From assembly GCF_963576675.1 (NCBI RefSeq), contig NC_088911.1, forward strand, positions 77,777,256 through 77,841,255: a stretch of DNA of 64,000 nucleotides. Direction: 5' to 3'. Under the pieces are notes generated by a model. That model searched no databases and was not told the DNA's origin. It saw only the letters and a program-made list of their open reading frames with translations. Made by a program: the position numbers and the translations under genes. Positions within the stretch are counted from its first letter, which is position 1. Each line of letters begins with the position of its first letter. This document shows positions 55,720 through 64,000 of the stretch, piece by piece. Source of the DNA: Euphorbia lathyris (taxonomy: Eukaryota > Streptophyta > Magnoliopsida > Malpighiales > Euphorbiaceae).

Positions 55720-58700
55720 TTGCAGGTAAGCCTGAGGTGTGCTGAGAAGTCAAAGATGTGGTACATTGACAGCGCAGGCTCGAGGCATATGAATGGTGAT
55801 GAAACTCAGTTCATCACACTTGTGCGTAAACGAGGTGGAAGTGTAAGTTTCGGAGACAACAAAAAGGGTAAGATAGTAGGGTCAGGAACCGTTGGTGGTA
55901 ATCCTACTATTGAGTCAGTCTCCCTAGTCAGTGTACTTAAATATAACTTACTCAGCGTAGCTCAACTATGTGATAACGGGAGAAAAGTTATATTTGATAA
56001 CACTGGATGTCTTTATGCTGAATTTGGAAAAGAAATTTTCAAAAAATGTATGCTTAGTGTCAAAGGAAGAAAGTTCCTGGCTATGACACATGAGACTTGG
56101 TCATGTAAGCATGGACCTCCTGGCCAAATTAGCAAGAAAGCAATTAGTTGAGGGACTGCCAGAACTTAAGTTCGAAAAGGATCAATTATGCAATGCATGT
56201 CAGGCTGGAAAACAAACTAAAATATCTTTTCATAGTAAAAACATTGTCTCAACCAAGCGTCCACTTGAGTTGCTACACTTTGATCTCTTCGGACCAGTCC
56301 AGCCGCTGAGCTTGGGTGGTAGGAGATTTTCCTTGGTCATTGTAGATGACTTTTCTCGGTACACTTGGATCATCTTGCTGAGTAGCAAGGATGAAACTTT
56401 TGAGACGTTTTCAACATTAGTAAGAAAACTTGAAAATGATAAAGACCTAAAGTTAGCTCACATCCAAAGTGATAATGGTGGAGAATTCAAAAACCAACAG
56501 TTTGTTGAATTCTGTGAAGCCAGCGGCATTGACCATAATTTTTCTGCTCCTAGAACGCCTCAACAAAATGGGGTTGTTGAAAGGAAAAACAGAACCTTGG
56601 TTGAAATAGCCAGGACAATGCTGAGTGAGCATAGGCTTCCAAAGTACTTTTGGGGAGAAGCTGTCAACACAGCTTGCTTCATACTTAATAGGGCTCTAGT
56701 CAGACCCATATTAAAGAAGACTCCCTACGAACTTTGGAAAGGATGAAAACCCAACATTGGATACTTTCATGCCTTCGGCTGTAAATGTTTCATTTTAAAT
56801 ACTAAAGACAGCCTTGCTAAGTTTGATTCAAAAGCTGATGAAGCTATCTTTTTAGGCTACTCAACAAACAGCAAAACATATAGAGTTTTCAATAAACGAA
56901 CTCGGGTCTTAGAAGAGTCAATACACGTTGAGTTCGATGAAACTAACCCTGCAGGAAAAGACAAGCAGCTGACTGAGGATGATCCATACTCAGCACCCGC
57001 TGATCAAGAAACAGCCGCTGAGTCACTACCTCAAGGGCTGACCAAAGGTAAAAGCGAAACTCAAATTGTTTTCACTGACCAATCTATACTTGCAGAGATT
57101 GTTGAAACACAACCAGCTCAAGACATCACTCTACCAAAAGAGATTAGAATACTAAGAGGACACTCAGAGAGTGCCATTCTTGATGCTGCTGAAAACACCC
57201 TGATGACAAGAAATCAACTCAGGAGATACCTCAGCAACGTAGCATCCGTCTCAGTTCAGGAACCAAAGAACTTCTCTGAAGCTGAGCATGATGAGTTCTG
57301 GATGAGTGCAATGCAAGAAGAACTTGATCAGTTCAGAAGAAATGAAGTATGGGACTTAGTGCCAAATCCAAGAAGCCAGAAGACCATAGGAACAAGATGG
57401 GTCTTCCGCAACAAGCTAGATGAACAAGGGAACATGGTCAGGAACAAAGCAAGATTTGTAGCTGAGGGCTATAGTCAGCAAGAAGGTATTGACTACGGTG
57501 AGACCTTCGCCCCAGTGGCAAGGCTAGAGGCTATAAGAATTTTATGTGCATATGCAAGTTATATGAACTTTAAATTATTTCAAATGGATGTTAAGAGTGC
57601 ATTCCTTAATGGAGTTATAAACGAGGAAGTCTATGTTAATTAGCCTCCAGGGTTTGAGGATCCCAAGTTCCCAAACCACGTTTATAAGCTGAAAAAGGCT
57701 CTGTATGGTCTCAAGCAAGCACCACGTGCTTGGTATGAGAGGCTGACCAGTTTCCTGCTAACTAGAAATTATGTCAGAGGTAAAGCTGATACAACCTTAT
57801 TCATTAAGAGGAAGGGTAAAGATACCCTACTGGCTCAGATATATGTTGATGACATTATTTTTGGTGCCACTAATGAGTCCATGTGCAAGGAATTTAGCAA
57901 GCAGATGCAGACTGAGTTTGAAATGTCAATGATGGGAGAACTCAACTTCTTCCTTAGACTTCAAATCAAACAAGGGAAAAATGGCATCTTCATTAGTCAA
58001 ACTAAGTATGCTAAGGAGATATTGAAGAAGTATGAACTTGAGAATTGCAAGTAAATATCTACCCCTATGGGAACTGACACTGTCCTCTGCGCTGACGAAA
58101 ATGGTAAGTCAGTAGAGAGCAAATTGTATCGAGGTATGATTGGCTCCCTACTCTACTTAACTGCTAGTAGGCCCGACATTCAGTTCTCAGTATGTTACTG
58201 TGCTAGATATCAATCTAACCCTAAGGAATCTCATTACATAGCTGTAAAAAGAATCCTTAGATATTTGCAAGGCTCAGTGAATGCAGGTTTATGGTATCCC
58301 AATACTCATGATTTCACACTCATTGGATACACTGACATTGACTACGGACGAGACAAACTTGAACGAAAAAGCACCTTAGGAGGATGTCACTTCCTTGGAA
58401 GCTTTCTTGTGTCCTGGTTCAGTAAGAAGCAGGCGTCAGTAGCCCTGTCAACCACTGAAGCTGAGTACATTGCTGCTGGAAGCTGTGTTGCTCAAGTCCT
58501 CTGGATTAAGCAACAACTAGAGGATTGTGGTGTTCAGACTAAAACAATTGAAGTCAAATGTGACAACAAAAGTGCCATTGACCTATCAAAGAATCCAATC
58601 CAGCATAGCAGGATGAAGCACGTCAGCGTAAGGCATCACTTCATCAGAGATCATGTACTCAAGGGAGAGATCAAGCTGACCTATGTCCCAACGAATGAGC

Positions 58701-58788
58701 AGCTTGCTGATATCTTCACAAAGCCACTGGCTCGTGAGTAATTCAACATACTTAGAGAAGCTATCTGTATGTTTAATCCTCTTCAATA
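55720..58788 (+). pseudogene. pol: Sirevirus pol (protease, integrase, RT, RNase H)
   Basis: Protease begins WYIDSAGSRHM; family DSGCS has become DSAGS, so the catalytic DSG triplet is altered. A frameshift near 56075 precedes integrase (LGHVSMDLLAKL, CNACQAGKQ; Asp in FDLFGPV, Asp in QSDNGGEF, Glu in QQNGVVERKNRT). RT shows [37 protein letters not shown] and YVDDIIFG. RNase H has STTEAEYIA and KHVSVRHHFIRDHV. Stops at 56744 (TGA), 57641 (TAG, expected Gln), 58052 (TAA) and 58739 (TAA, expected Gln) lie in one frame; the natural end is 58786-58788. Confidence 0.93.
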
Positions 58789-59309
58789 AGATTCTATGCC
58801 TAAATTAAACATTGAGTGATTACCATGCTGAGTGATTCGTGCTAAATTAGTAACTATTGCATGCTGAGTCTAACATGATATAAAACCCCTCATGCTGAGT
58901 AGATGAACACACTGAGTGTTTATCTTAAACTGAGTTACTAAGCACACGAGTAATTACTCTACGTAAAACTGACTACTCAGAATATCAAACGTATGGCATT
59001 CTTAGCGCTGAGTAAAAAATCCGTTGTAGAATTAATACTAGCACGCGCATTAAGTAGCCTCTAGGATGACGTAAGCGTCATCATTAGTAATAGCACAGAT
59101 CGTTTCTCAAAATTAATGTCAGTAATAACAGACTTTCGACGGTTAAAATACCCACCGTTCCATCCAACCTATCAAGTCATCATCAATCGTCTATAAATAG
59201 TGAACGTTTTCTCACTATTCACTCTCTACACTTGAAATTCGCACTCGAACCTTCATTCTCTCTAAACCTCTGAAATTCAAATCTTCTTAAAGACACTCTC
59301 AAGAACACC
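58789..59309 (+). promoter_or_regulatory. Spacer with candidate internal promoter of the extra ORF
   Basis: TGACGTAAGCGTCA at 59067-59080 holds two inverted TGACG bZIP sites. TATAAATAG is at 59192-59200, 110 bp before the ATG at 59310, and CT-rich sequence follows. CTGAGT occurs about six times between 58810 and 59020. No ORF. Promoter activity is inferred. Confidence 0.55.
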
Positions 59310-62284
59310 ATGACCAATATGAGGATAATCGCTCAGACATCAATCCTACCTCCCCACCTGAGCAACAGTATGTTGATACTCCAGAAGATGAGGCCAATAC
59401 TGGACATGGTCAGCATGACCAACCCATGGACGAGGTCAACATTCTGGGTGTTGATCCTCACACTGAGCACTCAACTCCTTCTAAGAAAAAGAAGAATGAC
59501 AAGGGTAAGAAAACTGAGGAAACTGAGGAGAGAACTTTTCGATCCGTATACTCCGACGTTGAAGGCTTAGACGATGTAGCTTCACGATGGTTCTCGAAAA
59601 GCTTCGTAGAGACGGTGAAACCTTACAGTGACTGGATATCCAAGAACGGATGGACCAAACTATTCTCCCTAAACGGGCTGACCTACCCAAGGCTTTTCAC
59701 TGAGTTCTACTCCAATCTGCTGGTTGCCACGGACGATATTCATTTCATGGTCACTTATGTCAACAAGAAGCAAATCATCATCGACCGATCATATCTAGCT
59801 ACTATGTTATATTTAAAGGACGAGGGAGCTGAGTTGAGAAGAACAAATGACTACAAGAAGGTCAAGTACACCGCTACCTTCTGTAAACCTGAAGCGCATG
59901 TAGGGGAAGTCTCTTGCACCTCGCTTACTCAGCATCAGAGGCACGCCCACTACCTACTGACCAACTACATCTATCCAAAGGTCAACTCCACATCCTCTAC
60001 CTCCAACTTCGAACAATGATTCTTATGGCATATGTTCAACTATCAACCCTTGAACATGCCTGTGTTCCTGATCGGGGCTATGCAACGAAGCACTGGAGCA
60101 CTTCAATTAGGGTCACTCATTACCGAAATCCTTAAGGATTACAGAATCAGCTTTAAGAATGAGGAAAGCATTTTAGGTACGGAAATCACAATTGAGGACC
60201 TCACTAAACTTGCACACAGTCTTCCTTTTAAGTCGAAGAAAGGAAAGGATGTGGTGACTGAAGCTAAAGAGGAAGCTGAGCCGACCGGTAAAGGAAAGAA
60301 GAGAAAGGCAGCACCCACACTCCAAACTGTCAAACGCCTAAAAGTTATTATGGCTAACCCTTCTCCCGCTGAGTCAATCAAAAAGAAACCTCAACCTACC
60401 AAAGCTGGCCAAAAGCGACCTGCCATAGTTCAAGAAGTTGAGGATGAACATGAGAACACTGAGTCACCCCTAAAGAGGAAGAGGGTTTCTGAAGTTACAC
60501 CGTTGGATGCAATTCCTCTGGATGTATCAGTACCAAAAGATTCATTCTTTCTGCGAACTCAGGAATCTGCTGAATAAACTCCACCTTCAAACACTCAACA
60601 AAAGCAATCTGTCTCCGCTGAGCATAGGAAGAATCCAGCTACTGAGCCAAGAGATGACACCACAACTACAGAACCTGAGCAAACTCACCTTGAGTCATCT
60701 GATCTACTTCCATCTTCCAACCCTTCTAAAGATGACAGTGATAAACGATACAAGAAGAAGGCAAACAAACCTCAAGTGTTTGACATACTGGATGACTCAC
60801 CTCTCCATGAACCCATCGTAAGCTTGACTGACTTGGACTTCAACTTTTTCTCTAAACCCATTTCCAAGCCCTCACCAGTCAAGGAAAAATAAGCCTCTGT
60901 TCCTCGTGGCTAGGAACATGCCAAGTCTGCCGACACCGCTGCTACAAGCTCCTCAAAGCAAGTGATCGATGAACCCACTGTTCAAGAGAAGGAACATACA
61001 TTAGAGGAATCTCCTGCTCAGGACAATCTCGAGCTGACTCCTCCTCAAGTCAATGTTCAGCTCCCGAATGACACTGAGCAGGTAGACAATGCTACGGCAC
61101 CACTCAACTCTCTTCCAAAACAGTCAGAAAATGTATCAACTCCTGCTGCCAATCCCATCAATCAGTCTGAAACTCAAGTTGCTCACACCTCACCTGATCC
61201 AAAGGACAACTCTAATCCTGGTGTGCATTCAGATGAACAACCACCTACGGCCAACCAAAACTCAGTTCCTGAACCTTCTCCAACTGATCCTATGCAGTTC
61301 TTGACTTCTTCCCAATCTAGGAAACGAATCTTACAAGCTGCCCAAGAACTCATCGCAGAAATCCAGAGCACTCATGGAACTGAAACTGAGCACAGTTTAG
61401 CAGAGCCTACACATCTGAGCACCCTCACTCAACTCCTCACTAAACTCAAAGGCCTCAAAGAGCTCCTATGTGTGCTGACCGAAATGGTAGCTCAGCAGCC
61501 AAAGTAAGAGTTCGCTACCAAAATGGCCAACCTTCACTTGCACATGGTGCACCATATGGACACAATTGAAGGGAATCTCAATGCCTTAATTGCCGCCAAC
61601 TCTGATGTGGCTACATCCGCTCAACTTACTTAAGTCCAAACTGAACTAACCACAACTCGAGAATTAGTTGGCTCTACCTCTATATGCACAATCGAGCGAA
61701 TTGATGAATCCCTTCACATGCTAAATTTATCAAGAGAAGAGATGCAAACTGAACAGGCCAAGACCTTTGAGATTTTTCAACTTACAAAGGCCACCTATGA
61801 CCATGTCACACATCAGACTAACCAACGACACCACTATGACGCTGGCCTGCTCAAAATGTACCATCAGTCCTACACTATGATGACCGATACCATGAGCTGG
61901 ATGGGCAAGTCCCTTCAATTTATACTCAGCGTCATCAGCTCTCATATGGACATTCCGGCGTCCAACATGAATAGTGGGATCAAGGTCTTTGACGGTCTCA
62001 AGCACAGTACGGCACAAATCCAGCAGTATTCCGCTCTGCTAACTCGTGCTGTTGAACAAGGGAAGTTTTATGCAGCTGTCCCTCAACCCGTTGATGCTGG
62101 CAAAAAGGGGGAGAAAAGCAAAGATAAACATCCAGCTGGAACTCAGCAAAAGAACCCACATCCTGGTTCCACTTCCACTTCGTCAGTTGTCCCCCCTAGC
62201 ACTCAACCAAAGCCCCCTAGCACTCAACCTCAGCAACAAAACAAGACCAAGCCTAACCAAGTCTCCTTCAATATTAGGCGATAG
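59310..62284 (+). pseudogene. Sirevirus extra (envelope-position) ORF
   Basis: A reading of about 990 codons in a single frame. The ATG at 59310 is one base out of that frame, so a small indel follows the start. Residues about 60-230 (SRWFSKSFVETVKPYSDW, RLFTEFYSNLLV, RSYLATMLYLKDEGAELRR) resemble the putative plant transposon protein domain (PF20167). A Lys/Pro/Glu-rich middle with basic clusters follows, then a helical C-terminal part (61718-62100) and a Pro/Gln/Ser tail. I see no clear signal peptide or membrane helix, so calling it an envelope is not supported. Stops include 60017 (TGA, expected Trp), 60575, about 60889, 61505 and about 61631. Confidence 0.75.
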
Positions 62285-62802
62285 ATTTTTTTTTTGTGTG
62301 ATCTTGCTTACTTACTTATGTCATGTTGTGTGCTGAATATCAATATAAATGTATCTTCAATCAACCTTGTTAGTTAACTTTTCTTCGCTTTAATGCCTAT
62401 CTGCTGTGTTGATCTAAACTCACAACTTGTCTCATAATGTCTTAATTGAACAAAGGATCTAAGGATTGACAAACATTGAATTAATCATATACTTAGCCAC
62501 TGAGTAAAATTACTCAGCCTCAATTAACTCACTCAGCTAACTCCAATATTCGAACTTAATCTTCCGCTTAACCTTGTATCGAAACTGAGTGAAATAAGCT
62601 TGGTCCAAGAACTGACCTAACTCTGGACACTGACTTTAGACTTACTTGATTAAACCTTAAAATGTTTAAAGTAAAACTAAGTCAGCGGCTCAACCCTTAC
62701 GGGGGAGAATCTTAAGAAGTTAAGAATAGGTCAATCATCATGGGGGAGCTCAACACTGAGTTCCTTATTGAATATTTTTGCCAACATCAAAATGGGGGAG
62801 TT
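62285..62802 (+). other. Sirevirus 3' untranslated region with repeated purine tracts
   Basis: GGGGGAG occurs at about 62700 (ACGGGGGAGAATC), 62740 (ATGGGGGAGCTC) and 62795 (AAAATGGGGGAGTT). The last touches the LTR start and is the polypurine tract; the others look like extra copies, a known Sirevirus trait. Confidence 0.8.
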
Positions 62803-64000
62803 TGTTGAAACACCTTTCCACATAATTTTGATTTGACAAAATTATTTATGTGAATGATAAAAATATTCCAACACATTAAATTTGAATGCTTTGATTTATT
62901 CATACTAATGTGTTTGTTCAATGTTGAGTTATTTGATTTATAAGACATTAAGATAAATGGCCCAAAGGCCCAAAAGAGGAAGTCAAGACCAAGTCAACAG
63001 ATCAAAGCCTCACGACCCAAGAAGACTCAAAACGTCATCGTACTGAGTAAGGCGTTAGCCCAGCAACAAGAAGGATCGAGAAGCCTTCGACCAAATAGCT
63101 TCAAGACGAAGCTGCTGAGTTGAGCGACAAGGTTGTCAGGTCAGCGGCAGAACAGAATGAACTTGGAGACCAAGTATTTCTACTTTGGGTAAAGCTCAGA
63201 AGGCGCAGGAAGCTGTCTGGAAGACTTTGCCATTAATGTAGGAACATTCTGTTTCATCTGACAAAAAGCTGCTGAGCACTAGCAAAGACAGAAGATACAA
63301 GAATATGATTGGCCGAAGACGCTGAGCGCGTACTGAGTGAAAGCGACAAGAAGCCGTTTGACTCCAATGGTTATTTTGAGATTCGAAATCACCAGTGCTT
63401 AAAGTGTCACTATAAATAGGCCTCTCAAATGCTTCATTCAATGCAGATCTTCAATCAACTCGAAACGCTGACCAAATTCATACTTGAAGTTCTATGAGAA
63501 AAGCAAAGCAAATCTTACACCAATTCGAATCATTGTGTAAAATTCTAGAGTGATTTCATTCATCTAAAGTGTCTTAGCAATTGTTGTTTAGGACAAACAC
63601 TTATCATTTCTAGAAGAATAGAAAGGAGAAGCTGAGTACTCGGTTATAGTACTTAGCGGTAGTTATAGGAGTGAGTAGAGGAATAGAGGAAGGTACTCTT
63701 GTATACTCAGCTTCTGTTGTAAAAGGTTTCGTGCTCTACCTTTAAAGAGCTCAGTAGAGGATTCAAAAAGCTCGGAACGAGTTCCGGGGACTGGACGTAG
63801 GTGGAGAGGCCGAACCAGGATATGTCTGATGAGTAACATATTTCTAACCTTTAAACTCCTTTATATATATTGCTTGTTATAAAACTGACTAAGTAATGAA
63901 CTGACACTGAGTTGAGTGCACTAAGAAGCTGAGTTCAGGAATAGACTTAAGTGCTATCTCCTGACTCAAGGAAAGAAGTAGACTTAGTCACCAGTTGACT
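62803..64000 (+). repeat. Sirevirus 3' LTR (cut by window end)
   Basis: The first 1198 bp of the LTR, colinear with 52571-53770. TATA box near 63410-63420. About 140 bp and the right target duplication are beyond the window. Confidence 0.95.

Larger units (their letters stand above)
52571..64000 (+). mobile_element. Sirevirus-type Ty1/copia retrotransposon (right end outside window)
   Basis: 5' LTR (52571-53909), initiator-tRNA-Met primer site, gag, pol in copia order (protease, integrase, RT, RNase H), a ~3-kb extra ORF after pol, several GGGGGAG tracts and the 3' LTR (62803 onward). The long extra ORF after pol and repeated purine tracts are Sirevirus features. The two LTRs differ by about 13 bases in the first ~360, nearly all transitions. 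Stops in gag-pol and the extra ORF make it inactive. Confidence 0.92.

Noticed and set aside
62285..62802. Envelope function for the extra ORF
   Set aside because: Position alone is suggestive, but I see no signal peptide, fusion peptide or membrane anchor.

Overview
This is nuclear DNA of a flowering plant, probably a eudicot; I cannot name the species. The evidence is a spliced mitochondrial-type nuclear gene with GT-AG introns, plant-lineage LTR retrotransposons (Ty3/gypsy Tat, probable chromovirus and Athila-type LTRs, Ty1/copia Sirevirus), L1-type LINEs, an Au-like SINE, MITEs and a PIF/Harbinger transposon. Only one host gene is clearly intact: a five-exon electron-transfer flavoprotein beta subunit (ETFB), minus strand, 36472-40008.

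Layout. 1-30430 is one old Tat-type gypsy element (here Tat1, plus strand; its 5' part lies outside the window) cut open by at least three later insertions: a minus-strand copia-type solo LTR (1127-3994, itself holding a MITE with ~280-bp inverted repeats), a chromovirus-like solo LTR (4550-25654) and an Athila-like solo LTR (25938-27548). The chromovirus-like LTR was in turn opened by a nearly complete 17.8-kb Tat element (Tat2, minus strand, 5946-23734, target duplication AGTGT) and by a Sirevirus-type solo LTR (24101-25591, target duplication GAGTT). Tat1 resumes in its integrase after each break and ends with an antisense ORF and its 3' LTR near 30430. 30973-35040 is a 5'-truncated L1 LINE with a 12-bp target duplication. 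35223-36255 holds two adjacent foldback/MITE elements. 36472-40008 is ETFB, with an antisense SINE in its large third intron. 41165-41709 is a MITE, 42185-42590 a LINE RNase H scrap, 42619-43569 an inverted-repeat element carrying a BAHD acyltransferase fragment. 43675-48970 is a decayed L1 LINE split by a minus-strand solo LTR. 49670-52570 is the left part of a PIF/Harbinger transposon, interrupted in its transposase gene by a Sirevirus-type copia element (52571 to beyond 64000).

How the parts fit. Tat2 runs from its primer site through gag, protease, reverse transcriptase, two RNase H domains and integrase. Its gag region carries four capsid-like modules where one is expected. Beyond integrase it has a spliced antisense gene with its own promoter, then a 39-bp tandem repeat and the 3' LTR. 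Tat1 has an antisense ORF in the same place, and the Sirevirus has a long sense extra ORF after pol. All three extra ORFs are preceded by a TGAC-type bZIP-like site and a TATA-like box. Three LTRs of different families contain short perfect palindromes upstream of their TATA boxes, two of them in arrays with a 20-22 bp period. Most in-frame stops in the dead elements look like C-to-T or G-to-A changes at CGA, CAA/CAG or TGG codons.
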